From: Bacillota bacterium
GTDB lineage: Bacteria > Bacillota > UBA994 > PWPR01
Reading direction: 5' to 3'
NCBI GenBank assembly: GCA_028280325.1
Contig: JANQLZ010000009.1
Coordinates: forward strand, 1-33,101
Length of the DNA: 33,101 nt
Shown here: positions 24,183 to 32,589 of the stretch, in pieces
Numbering within the stretch: position 1 is the first letter of the stretch
Layout of the letters: every line of letters begins with the position of its first letter
Position numbers and translations under genes: made by a program
The notes under the pieces: generated by a model
Told to the model about the DNA's origin: nothing
The model's input: only the letters and a program-made list of their open reading frames with translations
Databases searched by the model: none

Positions 24183-24758
24183 ATGACAAATATTGAAATT
24201 AAAGAACTGCTGGAAGAATTAGGAGTAATTTTAAATGGACATTTTCTGTTAACCTCAGGAAAACACAGCCCTACTTTTTTACAATGCTCTCAGCTTTTTC
24301 AGCATCCAGAGCATACTCAAAAGTTGGCTAAGGCCTTAGCTGAAAAATTCAGTAATACCGAAGCTGAGGTTGTCATCGGACCGGCCATGGGAGGTATTAT
24401 CCTCTCTTACGAGCTGGCTCGCCAGTTAGGACTTAAAGCCATGTATGCTGAGAAAGACAAAGATAATGGCATGGTCTTTCGCAGAGGATTTAAATTAACT
24501 CCTGGAACTAAGGTACTGATTGTCGAAGACGCTGTATCCACCGGTGGCTCAGTAAAAAAAGTAATGGATGCCTGCCACAAAGCTGAGTTAGAGATAGTGG
24601 GTGTTGGTATTTTAGTGGACAGAAGTGCGGGTCAGGTTAATTTGCATCCTAATCAGCATTCCTTGTTAAGTATGGAAATACCGGCCTATGATCCGGCTGA
24701 CTGTTCCCTCTGCCAGCAGAATATGTCGTTAACCCACCCCAAAGATCTAAGCATGTAG
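24183..24758 (+). CDS. pyrE: Orotate phosphoribosyltransferase
   Basis: Joins orotate and PRPP to give OMP. The ATG at 24183 is preceded by AAGGAG; an in-frame ATG at 24156 would extend back into pyrF and is not favoured. The 191-aa protein has the PRPP motif VLIVEDAVSTGGS (111-123) and the mobile-loop region with K91 and K93. It is the last pathway gene of the operon. pyrF-before-pyrE is the usual order in Bacillota. Confidence 0.97.
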   Translation: MTNIEIKELLEELGVILNGHFLLTSGKHSPTFLQCSQLFQHPEHTQKLAKALAEKFSNTEAEVVIGPAMGGIILSYELARQLGLKAMYAEKDKDNGMVFRRGFKLTPGTKVLIVEDAVSTGGSVKKVMDACHKAELEIVGVGILVDRSAGQVNLHPNQHSLLSMEIPAYDPADCSLCQQNMSLTHPKDLSM

Positions 24759-24809
24759 GAAGGATTTATCAGTCTTAAGTAGAATTTCTTCTGCGAAGGA
24801 GGTTTTGAA

Positions 24810-25769
24810 ATGGATGAAATGATTCAAAAAATGCGTGAGAATAATACTTTCTCTTTTCAAAACTTGGCAAAAGCCATAGATGATGTATTGTGGCATCAGT
24901 ATTTAGGTCACAAAGCTAAGATTGATAAATGGCGTATTATCGGACCAGCGCCAGCCAACACCACAGCCCAATCAGCGCAAAACAAGGGAAATCCTTTTGT
25001 TTTTTGGACCTATACTTTCGTACCCAGAGATATAAAGCAGGATCAGAAATACCCATTAATGGTATTGATTCATGGTGGTGTTCATGCCAACCTGTCTACC
25101 AGGGAGTATCACATTGTCGAGGAATTGCTGGATCAGGGTTATGTTGTGGTTGCCCCTGAATATCGTGGCAGTACAGGATACGGCGAACAGTATTACAAGC
25201 TGATTGATTACGGCGGACTGGAAACTGAAGATACTTTTGCGGCACGCAATTGGGCAGTAGATAAATTCGATTTCATTGACTCTGAGCGAGTTGGAATCAT
25301 GGGTTGGAGCCATGGGGGTTTACATACCTTATTCAATATCTTCAACCATCCTGAGTCTTATCTGGCAGCTTATGCTGGGGTGCCGGTCAGTGATCTGGTA
25401 GCTCGAATGGGCTATAAGGGAGAAAACTACCATAAGCTGTATTCAGCTGATTATCATATCGGGAAATCTGCCGTTGAAGATCCCTGGGAATACCGAAGGC
25501 GATCTCCGGCCTGGCATGCCCATAAATTGCAGACCCCTTTATTAATCCAGACAACTACCAGTGATGAAGATGTCAATGTACTAGAGGTAGAGCATTTGAT
25601 TAAATCTTTAAAGGCTGAAGGCAAAGATTTTGAATACGAGATCTATGATAATGCCCCAGGTGGACATCAATTTGACAGAATAGACACGTTGGCCGCTGTT
25701 GAAGCTCGTCAAAAAGCCTATGATTTTCTGGCAAAATACCTGAAACCACCATTTTCAAAGCAACCATAA
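24810..25769 (+). CDS. Alpha/beta hydrolase of the prolyl oligopeptidase (S9) type
   Basis: A 319-aa serine hydrolase. Nucleophile S167 is in GWSHGG, the acid is probably D252 or D254 in TTSDEDVNV, and the histidine is H286 in GGHQF; the oxyanion region is LIHGGVHA (87-94). This is the catalytic domain of S9 enzymes without the N-terminal beta-propeller, as in stand-alone acyl-peptide hydrolase or esterase-like members. No signal peptide. A perfect AAGGAGG precedes the ATG. It follows pyrE by 51 nt with no terminator between, so it is probably read through from the pyr operon as well, and ends at a clear terminator. Substrate unknown. Confidence 0.85.
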   Translation: MDEMIQKMRENNTFSFQNLAKAIDDVLWHQYLGHKAKIDKWRIIGPAPANTTAQSAQNKGNPFVFWTYTFVPRDIKQDQKYPLMVLIHGGVHANLSTREYHIVEELLDQGYVVVAPEYRGSTGYGEQYYKLIDYGGLETEDTFAARNWAVDKFDFIDSERVGIMGWSHGGLHTLFNIFNHPESYLAAYAGVPVSDLVARMGYKGENYHKLYSADYHIGKSAVEDPWEYRRRSPAWHAHKLQTPLLIQTTTSDEDVNVLEVEHLIKSLKAEGKDFEYEIYDNAPGGHQFDRIDTLAAVEARQKAYDFLAKYLKPPFSKQP

Positions 25770-25830
25770 TGAGAGATTGCTGATAATAGAAAAAATGAAG
25801 TGAGTCAGTCAACTATTATCTTGAATACTT

Positions 25831-25875
25831 AAAAAAGCCTAATTTAGAGCTTCCGCTCATTTATTAGGCTTTTTT
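25831..25875. terminator. Bidirectional terminator between convergent genes
   Basis: AAAAAAGCCTAAT (25831-25843) pairs with ATTAGGCTTTTTT (25863-25875), with an inner GAGC/GCTC stem around TTCC. It has a T-run on both strands and stands between the plus-strand hydrolase and minus-strand PAP2 gene, so it should serve both. Confidence 0.93.
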
Positions 25876-25901
25876 ATTACTTATTAAAACAGAATTAGCA
25901 G

Positions 25902-26675
25902 TTAATCAAAATTTACATCACTGACAGCCTGGCTGGTCTCACCTTTGATGTTAGCGATGAATAACCTTAAATCACTTACCACACAAGGCTGCTTCTCAAA
26001 CAGCCGAACACCCTTAGAAGATATTTTCTTAATGTATTCAGTGACCCTCTCACTGTAAATAAAGGCATTTAGACCTATACCCAATGCTATTCCCGCAAAA
26101 ACATCGATAATCGAATGTTGCTTAATCATCACTGTTGAACAGATAATTAAGACCATGATTAAGAAAGAAAGCGTTTTCAGAAACTTTTTGTCTTTAAAGC
26201 TCTTGCTTTTAATTAAAACAAAATGAATGGCTAAAGCATTGAGAGTGTGCATACTGGGTGCCGAATTAATCGGCTTGTCAGTTGAATATATACCCTGAAT
26301 TAATCTGGAGTATATATCATTGCCAGTAATCTCTGGTCTTAAATTTTGACCGTTAGGAAATATGGCAAATATTAAAAAACAAATGGTCATACCTATAAAT
26401 AAAAACAAGCACAATTTAGTATAAGATTCAATATCTTTAAATGCTAAATACACTATGGGTATAACGATATAGATGTACCAGATAACGTAAGGGATTACCA
26501 TCTCTTTAATAAACGGAATCCTGTCATCTAAGACTGGTAGATACATATAAGTTCTGTCGGTTACTATATGATTAAAGGCTACATATAAGATTCCTAACAG
26601 TAGATAGTAGCTTAAATAAAATAAGTGCTTGTATTTGTACCACAAATATTTCCGGCTTTGTTTAATATTATTCAT
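25902..26675 (-). CDS. PAP2-family integral membrane phosphatase
   Basis: A 257-aa membrane protein with about six hydrophobic helices. The phosphatase motifs are RP (113-114, in GQNLRPE), PSMH (140-143), and H187 with D191 in KQHSIIDVFAG, which together form the PAP2 catalytic site. This variant, with RP, PSMH and QHxxxD, resembles the inositolphosphotransferase/AUR1-like PAP2 branch. Possible substrates are undecaprenyl pyrophosphate or phosphatidyl phosphates. It stands alone under its own promoter (26754-26781). GGAGAATAGAC precedes the ATG. The last 40 residues are hydrophilic and presumably cytoplasmic. Confidence 0.85.
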   Translation of the reverse strand: MNNIKQSRKYLWYKYKHLFYLSYYLLLGILYVAFNHIVTDRTYMYLPVLDDRIPFIKEMVIPYVIWYIYIVIPIVYLAFKDIESYTKLCLFLFIGMTICFLIFAIFPNGQNLRPEITGNDIYSRLIQGIYSTDKPINSAPSMHTLNALAIHFVLIKSKSFKDKKFLKTLSFLIMVLIICSTVMIKQHSIIDVFAGIALGIGLNAFIYSERVTEYIKKISSKGVRLFEKQPCVVSDLRLFIANIKGETSQAVSDVNFD

Positions 26676-26753
26676 TGTCTATTCTCCATCTTAAAGTAAA
26701 ATGCCAAGTAAAATTTAAGTAAGGTAATCAAGATCTATCTACAGCTACCATAT

Positions 26754-26781
26754 ATTATACACTATTATATATTGTGATCAA
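26754..26781 (-). promoter_or_regulatory. Probable PAP2 gene promoter
   Basis: On the minus strand TTGATC (complement of 26776-26781), a 16-bp spacer, then a perfect TATAAT (complement of 26754-26759). This predicts a 5' leader of about 70 bases. Confidence 0.6.
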
Positions 26782-27044
26782 ATATTGTATATATAAGTAA
26801 TCCTTATACCTTGTTTAAACCAATACTTACCGGGTTATATTACCCTATTTCACATTAGAATAATACCCCTGCTGCAAAAGCTTTTTTTGACTTAAATTAT
26901 GCTTTTGCCACAACTGTTAGAATTGTACCCAATTGAGATTAAAAATAGGTTAAAAAAAAATGAGCAAATTATGACGATTTTCTGACAACTATCCATTTTG
27001 ACTTTTTTGGAGCTGGAAATGTTCCATTATACGTAAGAAATTTA

Positions 27045-27103
27045 GGTTGGTAGTTGGCTGGCATTGGTTGGCAATAGGTTGGCAATAGGTTGGCAGTTGG
27101 TGC
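27045..27103. repeat. 11-bp-period tandem array A
   Basis: Degenerate units close to GGCAATAGGTT: GGCATTGGTT, GGCAATAGGTT twice, then GGCAGTTGGT. The period is 10-11 bp. Two other arrays near the right end of the window share the pattern in the same orientation. Confidence 0.75.
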
Positions 27104-27192
27104 ATTTAGGGGGATATAACAGCCATCGGGATGGTTTAGACTTAAAGCGGTTTCCAGGATTGCCCTGCTAGTCAGCCGATTAAATGTAAAAT

Positions 27193-27236
27193 GTTATGTA
27201 GGGAACGCATTGTATGCGTTCCGTTTATAGCATAAC
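27193..27236. repeat. Nested palindrome, MITE-like
   Basis: Outer arms GTTATG (27193-27198) and CATAAC (27231-27236) enclose a perfect inner hairpin GGAACGCAT-TGT-ATGCGTTCC (27202-27222). The GTAGGG...CC form recalls short GTAGGG-type dispersed palindromes seen in many bacterial genomes, but I cannot confirm relatives here. Confidence 0.6.
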
Positions 27237-27362
27237 GATATACTAGCAACCTGACTTAACAGTCCCTGGTAAAAGAGTTAATTAATTATAATCCAATCTT
27301 AAATCCCACACGGGACGGACTGAAAGCAGAATTTTACTCGGCAGCCAGCAGCCTAATTAAAA

Positions 27363-27410
27363 ACAATCGTTTCAGCAATTGTTAACCCATTGTTCCAGCC
27401 ATTGTTCAGC
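27363..27410. repeat. 11-bp-period tandem array B, inverted
   Basis: Units such as CAGCAATTGTT, CCATTGTTCCAG and CCATTGTTCAGC, the reverse complement of arrays A, C and D. Bases 27389-27410 are an exact 22-nt inverted match to 32378-32399 beyond the pilus operon. Confidence 0.7.
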
Positions 27411-27534
27411 TATCGTAGAAATCAACTGCACCCCGCTTTGCTGCCCAGCAAGCCCAAACTAATTGCGCAGCAATTCTACCACGTTTACGAAGTGAACCAG
27501 GTATGTTGTGGATTATTGCCGGCAGGCCACGACG

Positions 27535-28752
27535 CTAGCCCACCATATTATAAACACTGAACATCGGAACAATTATGGCAATTAGAATTCCACCTACAAC
27601 TATGGCTAAAAACAGGTTCATAAATGGCTCTAACATTTTGTTAAGTCTTTCACTCATGCTTTTAACATCAAGTTCATACATGTCCGCAGCTTTTTCCAGC
27701 AGAACATCAAGTGTTCCTGTATCTTCACCGACCCGCAGCATATTCACTACCAACGGTGGATAATGTTTGCTTTTTTCAAAGGCATTAGCAATTCTCTGGC
27801 CTCTACTGGCATTGGTTTTGGCATGTTGAATTACTCTGCCCAAAACTTTGTTATTAATACTTCGCTGTACTAAAGTCAGAGCTGAAATAATATCAATGCC
27901 ATGTCGCTGTAATGTTGACAGAACGCGACAAAATCTTGCTACACTGCTGACCTTAGTCAACTCGCCAAAAACAGGGGTCCTTAATACCAGGGCATCAAAA
28001 AACAGCTCTCCCCGTTCGCTTTTACTCCATATAATTATCAAAACTATTAATACTATAATTAGAATTATCAGCAAAAGCCCATGTTTAACCATTAAATTGC
28101 TAACACCTATTAAGATTCGAGTAGATAAAGGCAGTTCGCTCTCCATAGTGACATAGGCTCTCAAAAAAGCTGGTACCATTCTGGTCATCAGCAGCCAGGT
28201 AACTCCAAAAGCCATAAGCAGAACGATGATCGGATAATACATGGCCGTCCGTATTTTCTGAAATAATTCGTACTCCTGGGAGTAAAACCTGACAATCTGT
28301 TTCAGTGACTGCTCCATTACTCCAGCTTCTTCCCCAACCCTGAACATGTTTACCATCAGCTCAGGAAAATATTTGGGGTATTTGCTCATTGCATCAGCAA
28401 TCGTAATGCCTTGATTAATGTCATCGAGAACTTTCAACTGTATTTTTCGGAAAGCTTTATTAGGGGTTTGCTCTGAAAGAGTAAGTAAGATATATGATAT
28501 CGGTATCCCGGCAGAATACATTGCCGTAAATTGATTAGCCCAAACCGATAAATCTCTGGAACTTACTGGCTTGCCAAAGGTTAAATCAGTATCCAAAGTG
28601 GGGATTATTCTCTTTTTGCGTTCTGAAATCTTTGTCACATACAGTCCCTTGTCTTTAAGCAGATTAAGGGCTGTCCTGGAGTCAACAGCAGTAATAAATC
28701 CCTTATCTACTGCACCTGAAGAGGTCCTCGCTCTGTATTTGTAAACAGGCAT
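27535..28752 (-). CDS. pilC: Type IV pilus inner-membrane platform protein PilC
   Basis: Inner-membrane core protein on which PilB and PilT act. I use the ATG at 28752 (405 aa): AAGGGTG lies upstream and MPVYKYRART matches the family start; an in-frame GTG nine bases earlier lacks spacing for a ribosome site. It has the tandem PilC/GspF domains, each with the GEEAG or GEDTG signature (VNMFRVGEEAGVMEQ, VVNMLRVGEDTGTLD), and three membrane segments at about 170-190, 220-245 and 380-400. It is the last gene of the operon, three genes long here; pilD, pilM/N/O and pilins are absent. Confidence 0.95.
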   Translation of the reverse strand: MPVYKYRARTSSGAVDKGFITAVDSRTALNLLKDKGLYVTKISERKKRIIPTLDTDLTFGKPVSSRDLSVWANQFTAMYSAGIPISYILLTLSEQTPNKAFRKIQLKVLDDINQGITIADAMSKYPKYFPELMVNMFRVGEEAGVMEQSLKQIVRFYSQEYELFQKIRTAMYYPIIVLLMAFGVTWLLMTRMVPAFLRAYVTMESELPLSTRILIGVSNLMVKHGLLLIILIIVLIVLIIIWSKSERGELFFDALVLRTPVFGELTKVSSVARFCRVLSTLQRHGIDIISALTLVQRSINNKVLGRVIQHAKTNASRGQRIANAFEKSKHYPPLVVNMLRVGEDTGTLDVLLEKAADMYELDVKSMSERLNKMLEPFMNLFLAIVVGGILIAIIVPMFSVYNMVG

Positions 28753-28764
28753 AACTATCACCCT

Positions 28765-29799
28765 TTAATATTGTTCAGAGTTCTTCTGTAAAACTTTATT
28801 AGAAATTAATTGATTATCATGTAGCTCTGACAAAGCATTTTTCATAGAAATCATGCCGTACTGCATGCTGGTCTGAATAATTGATTTTAGCTGATGTACT
28901 TTATTTTCTCTAATTAAATTGCGTACTGCCGTAGTTGCTGTCATTACTTCAACTGCTGGAATCCTTCCGCCGTTTATCCTTGGCAGTAATTTCTGAAAGA
29001 TAACCCCCTTCAGGCAAAACGATAGCTGCGAGCAGATAATACTTCGTTGATGGGGTGGGAAACTGCCCAAAATCCTCTCTACTGTTTCTGCTGCCCCCGG
29101 GGTATGCATCGTTGTAAATACCAAATGTCCTGTTTCCGCAGCTCTAATGGCAATCTCTGTCGTCTCTAAATCTCTCATTTCCCCAATTAAGATCACGTCA
29201 GGGTCTTTTCTCAACGCTGCCCTTAAACCACTGGCAAAACTTATGGTATCCTTACCTACTTCGCGTTGAGTGATTAAGCTGTTATTGCTGACATGAATAA
29301 ACTCAATTGGGTCTTCCAAAGTAATAATATGCTTTGCTTTTTGCATATTTATTAAATTGAGTAAGGCAGCCAAAGTCGAGGATTTTCCACTCCCCGTCGC
29401 CCCGGTGACAATAACCAAGCCTGTTTCCAGCTCAGTAAAGTCCTTGATAACATCCGGTAACCGTAGTTGTTCTAGGGTAGGTATTTTTAAAGGTATTAAG
29501 CGCAGAGTTAGTCCAATATGACCTCTTTGTAAAAAGGCGCTGCCTCGGTACCTGGCAAAACTGTTAATATGAAAAGAAAAATCCACTTCACCTTTTTCAA
29601 AAAGCTTATCAATTTCACTTTGATTCAGCATGTAATCAAGTGCTGCTTTGATCTCTGCTTCACTTATTATCTCTGAATCATATCTGGTCAAAATACCATC
29701 AATCCGGTAAACCGGAGGCATATTGGCATGAATATGTAAGTCAGACGCTTGGTAGGTTATCATGTATTTTAGAGATTTGATAATTATATTGTCATTCAT
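28765..29799 (-). CDS. pilT: Type IV pilus retraction ATPase PilT
   Basis: Hexameric motor that disassembles pili for twitching and DNA uptake. From the ATG at 29799 it has 344 aa. Walker A GATGSGKSS is at 133-141, Walker B DVILIGEMRD at 201-210, and the His box GHLVFTTMHT at about 224-233. The AVRNLIRENKVHQL segment near 285 corresponds to the PilT-specific AIRNLIRE motif, which distinguishes it from PilB. A GTG at 29808 overlapping the pilB stop is the alternative start, but AAGAGTG is better placed for the ATG. Twitching motility or DNA uptake is implied if pilins are encoded elsewhere. Confidence 0.95.
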   Translation of the reverse strand: MNDNIIIKSLKYMITYQASDLHIHANMPPVYRIDGILTRYDSEIISEAEIKAALDYMLNQSEIDKLFEKGEVDFSFHINSFARYRGSAFLQRGHIGLTLRLIPLKIPTLEQLRLPDVIKDFTELETGLVIVTGATGSGKSSTLAALLNLINMQKAKHIITLEDPIEFIHVSNNSLITQREVGKDTISFASGLRAALRKDPDVILIGEMRDLETTEIAIRAAETGHLVFTTMHTPGAAETVERILGSFPPHQRSIICSQLSFCLKGVIFQKLLPRINGGRIPAVEVMTATTAVRNLIRENKVHQLKSIIQTSMQYGMISMKNALSELHDNQLISNKVLQKNSEQY

Positions 29800-29804
29800 A
29801 GTAA

Positions 29805-31493
29805 TCACTCTTGATAAACGTATTCATTCAGATATGAGATACTGGTCAGTTCTTCAATGGTTGTTATGCCAGATAAGACTTTTATGGTGACATCATCTCT
29901 CAGTGTTTTCATTGACAGATGTTTTACGGCATAGTCTTTAATTACCCCAGCAGGTTGATGCTCGATTACCATTTTAGCAATACTTTCATCCACCGGAAGC
30001 AGCTCAAAAACCCCAATGCGTCCTCGGTAGCCTGTTTGATGGCAGTGAGCACAGCCTGATCCAGCCTTAAACAGCAACACTTCGTTCTTGTTTTGAATAT
30101 ACTTTTCTATCTCTAACACATTCCACAACGGGTCATTTCTATGCAATATATACTCTTTGCGGCAGCGAGGACAAACTCTTCGTACCAATCTCTGCGCTAT
30201 TACTCCGGCAACTGAAGAGGCTATTAAAAATTCTGCAACCCCCATATCAATCAACCTGGTTAAAGTGCTGGCCGCATCATTGGTGTGAATAGTGCTCAAT
30301 ACCAAGTGACCAGTAAGTGCCGCCCGTATTGATATTTCTGCAGTTTCATAATCCCTTATCTCCCCGATCATTACAATATTAGGGTCCTGTCGTAAAACAG
30401 CACGCAATACCTTGGCGTAAGTTAAACCAATGCGGTTATTAATGGTTACCTGATTGATGCCATTTAAACGATACTCAGTCGGATCCTCAATTGAAATTAT
30501 ATTTTTATGGGGGCTTTTTAAAACCTCCAGACAGCTATACAGGGTTGTGGTTTTACCACTGCCGGTTGGCCCAGTTACCAGAATCATCCCATAAGGTAAG
30601 GCCAGCAGACCTTTGAGCCTGGCAATAGTAGTTTTCTGCATGCCGATGCTGGTAATTTTAAACCGATTTTGGGTATTATCATGAATCCTGATAACAATTT
30701 TTTCTCCCCTGATCGTCGGAATTGTCGAAACACGAAAGTCAATTTCTCTATTGCTGAGCATCTGGCGAAATGCCCCATCCTGAGGGAGCCTTCTTTCTGA
30801 GATATCCAGATTAGACATGATTTTTATTCGAGCAACTATTGAGGTATGCAGTTCCATTCCTAACTCTCTTAAAACCTGCAGCAGGCCGTCTACTCGGTAC
30901 CGGATTATCAGTCGATAGTCACTGGGCTCAATGTGGATATCACTGGCCTTGTCCTCAACTGCCTGCTGGATTAAAGCATTTACCATCCTGATTAACGGCG
31001 CATCCTCATCCGATATATCTACAAAGTCAGAGATATTTAATGAAGACCTGTTAAATCCTTCAGGGGTCAAATAAAGCCATTCTATGGCTCGGTCAATATC
31101 CCTTTTGGTAACTACTATTAATTTAATTCGTTGATTTGTGATAGATTTAATATCATCTAAAGCTATAACATCTGTCGGATCAGCTGTAGCCAGGGTTAAG
31201 CTGTCCTCACTGACAGAAACTGGAACTATCTTATGCCTGTCTGCCAGTGAATGGCTGAGCAGCTTTACAGCCTCAGGCTGGAAGGTTAAATTTGCGACCT
31301 GTTCAAATGGTATTTTATATTGATCGCTAAGTGTTTGTGCGATATCTTCCTCAGTCACGTAGCCACATTCGATCAGTGTTTCCCCTAGTCTGAGGTTTAG
31401 CTGTTTTTGTTTCGACAAAGCATCGAGCAGTTGTTTTTGGGTAATATAACCTCTCTCAATCAACAAGTCTCCAATGCGTACTTGACGACTCAT
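29805..31493 (-). CDS. pilB: Type IV pilus extension ATPase PilB
   Basis: Motor driving pilus assembly. From the ATG at 31493 (562 aa), with MSRQVRIGDLLIERGYIT as a typical beginning: N-terminal T2SSE_N region (1-140), Walker A GPTGSGKTTT at 308-317, Asp box NIISIEDPTEY, Walker B MIGEIRD at 375-381, and the zinc-binding cysteine quartet C441, C444, C481 and C484. An ATG 24 bases upstream would place the ribosome site GAGGGTGGAGG inside the gene, so I prefer the shorter form. It is first in the operon, with a strong promoter about 40 bases upstream. Confidence 0.95.
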   Translation of the reverse strand: MSRQVRIGDLLIERGYITQKQLLDALSKQKQLNLRLGETLIECGYVTEEDIAQTLSDQYKIPFEQVANLTFQPEAVKLLSHSLADRHKIVPVSVSEDSLTLATADPTDVIALDDIKSITNQRIKLIVVTKRDIDRAIEWLYLTPEGFNRSSLNISDFVDISDEDAPLIRMVNALIQQAVEDKASDIHIEPSDYRLIIRYRVDGLLQVLRELGMELHTSIVARIKIMSNLDISERRLPQDGAFRQMLSNREIDFRVSTIPTIRGEKIVIRIHDNTQNRFKITSIGMQKTTIARLKGLLALPYGMILVTGPTGSGKTTTLYSCLEVLKSPHKNIISIEDPTEYRLNGINQVTINNRIGLTYAKVLRAVLRQDPNIVMIGEIRDYETAEISIRAALTGHLVLSTIHTNDAASTLTRLIDMGVAEFLIASSVAGVIAQRLVRRVCPRCRKEYILHRNDPLWNVLEIEKYIQNKNEVLLFKAGSGCAHCHQTGYRGRIGVFELLPVDESIAKMVIEHQPAGVIKDYAVKHLSMKTLRDDVTIKVLSGITTIEELTSISYLNEYVYQE

Positions 31494-31529
31494 ACCTCCA
31501 CCCTCTTTTATAAGCATAAATATAATATA

Positions 31530-31558
31530 ATTATATAATTTTAATTAAATTTTGTCGA
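31530..31558 (-). promoter_or_regulatory. Strong sigma-A promoter of the pilBTC operon
   Basis: On the minus strand TCGACA (complement of 31553-31558), exactly 17 bp, then a perfect TATAAT (complement of 31530-31535), in AT-rich DNA. It predicts a leader of about 30 bases. Just upstream, AAACAGGT (31560-31567) and ACCTGTTT (31601-31608) form an inverted repeat 33 bases apart that could bind a regulator. Confidence 0.78.
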
Positions 31559-31612
31559 TAAACAGGTTTAAGCATTTATACCTGCCTTCTTAAAGAAAAT
31601 ACCTGTTTGCAG

Positions 31613-32287
31613 TTAAAAACTTTCCAGTGCTTTTTTAACTACTGAGACATCGTAGTCTTTGCCATGGGATAGATAAAACCTGTTAACGCCCAAATCGATT
31701 AACATGCTGATATTTTTTTTAATCTGATCAAGGTCAAAAGCTAACAATGGCTTAGACGGCCTGCTGAATGGCAACAAGGCCATCAGGCTGTCACCGATGA
31801 TAGCTTGATCATTGATGATAACAGATAGGCTGCCTTGGGTATGACCCGGAGTTGTAATAACTTTTCCTGCAATACCGTAAGGCGATAAATCATAAGAATC
31901 TTCAATCAAAATGTCAACCTGGTACTGATCGATCGTTTTATTATTACTACTCATTTTTTCTGCTAAACCAAAAATAATTTTGGCCATGGCAGTAACGGGT
32001 TTAACTTCGTCATTTAATCCGTTAGCCTCAGCCTGGTATTCCAGCTTATGGGCAAGTACTTTGGCTGCTGTGATCCTTGAAAGAGCCTCCACCGAGCCAG
32101 AATGGTCTGGATGATTATGGGTTACAATAATTAAATCAATAGACTCCGGTTTTATACCCAATGTCTTTAGCTTCGCAAGGATTCTCTGCTCACTCCCCTG
32201 TACTCCGGTATCGACAAGAACATTGCTTTCCCCCTCCAACAAATAAACATTGACCATACCTAAACTTATCGTGTGAATTCTAGCCAT
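31613..32287 (-). CDS. MBL-fold hydrolase
   Basis: A 224-aa metallo-beta-lactamase fold protein. I place the start at the ATG at 32287, which has GAGGTGG just upstream and a promoter 34 bases further; MARIHTISLGMVNVYLLEG is a typical first strand pair. Longer upstream reading is translation of repeat DNA. Metal ligands: H57, H59, D61 and H62 in THNHPDHSG, H in TTPGHTQGS, D in IGDSLM and H in LSHGKDY. It is of the general RBN/lactonase-like group; a thioester, lactone or phosphodiester substrate cannot be chosen. Its sequence differs clearly from the MBL hydrolase at 7862. Confidence 0.9.
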   Translation of the reverse strand: MARIHTISLGMVNVYLLEGESNVLVDTGVQGSEQRILAKLKTLGIKPESIDLIIVTHNHPDHSGSVEALSRITAAKVLAHKLEYQAEANGLNDEVKPVTAMAKIIFGLAEKMSSNNKTIDQYQVDILIEDSYDLSPYGIAGKVITTPGHTQGSLSVIINDQAIIGDSLMALLPFSRPSKPLLAFDLDQIKKNISMLIDLGVNRFYLSHGKDYDVSVVKKALESF

Positions 32288-32320
32288 AGTACCACCTCTC
32301 ATATCTCTGAACTTATTAAA

Positions 32321-32349
32321 ATTATATGGTATACTCATTGGATCTACAA
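32321..32349 (-). promoter_or_regulatory. Probable promoter of the second MBL gene
   Basis: On the minus strand TTGTAG (complement of 32344-32349), 17 bp, then a perfect TATAAT (complement of 32321-32326). The -35 matches only in TTG. It supports the start at 32287 and shows the upstream repeat DNA is outside the gene. Confidence 0.6.
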
Positions 32350-32375
32350 GATAATGATTACTTTGGATTTTACTA

Positions 32376-32457
32376 TTGCTGAACAATGGCTGGAACAATT
32401 GCCTAACCATGGTTGGGCGATTGTCGGGCAATGGTTTGGCAGTTGTGGGGCGGTTGT
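32376..32457. repeat. 11-bp-period tandem array C
   Basis: Units of 11-12 bp: GAACAATGGCT, GGAACAATTGCC, TAACCATGGTTG, GGCGATTGTCG, GGCAATGGTTT, GGCAGTTGTGG, GGCGGTTGTGA. The positions drift, but GGCAATTGTTG is a fair consensus. It ends directly at a 127-bp segment that is itself duplicated. Confidence 0.8.
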
Positions 32458-32584
32458 GATTTCTAACCTCGCTCAATGAAGTGTTACTCTGTAACACGAG
32501 TTTTTCAGCGTAAAAAAGTGAATAAACGACGAAGCGTACCATTATGCCGTGGCTTACAGAATTGAGCTTAGATAAAGGAATAGC
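32458..32584. repeat. 127-bp duplicated segment, copy 1, with truncated repeat U4'
   Basis: Repeated at 32667-32793, offset 209 bp, with only a handful of base differences. It contains the perfect palindrome GTGTTAC-TCT-GTAACAC (32481-32497) and, from 32523, the first 62 bases of the structured repeat (TAAACGACGAA... to AATAGC), stopping exactly at the foot of where the inner hairpin should begin. Array D follows instead of the hairpin. Confidence 0.85.
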
Positions 32585-32589
32585 CTTAG

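Larger units (their letters stand above)
26676..27534. other. 859-bp gene-free region between PAP2 and pilC
   Basis: No convincing gene on either strand. It holds the PAP2 promoter at the left, an array of 11-bp-period repeats (27045-27103), a nested palindrome (27193-27236), a second 11-bp-period array in the opposite orientation (27363-27410), and small inverted repeats near 27436-27456 and 27461-27475. In type IV pilus operons pilin genes often lie beyond pilC; none is here. Confidence 0.75.
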
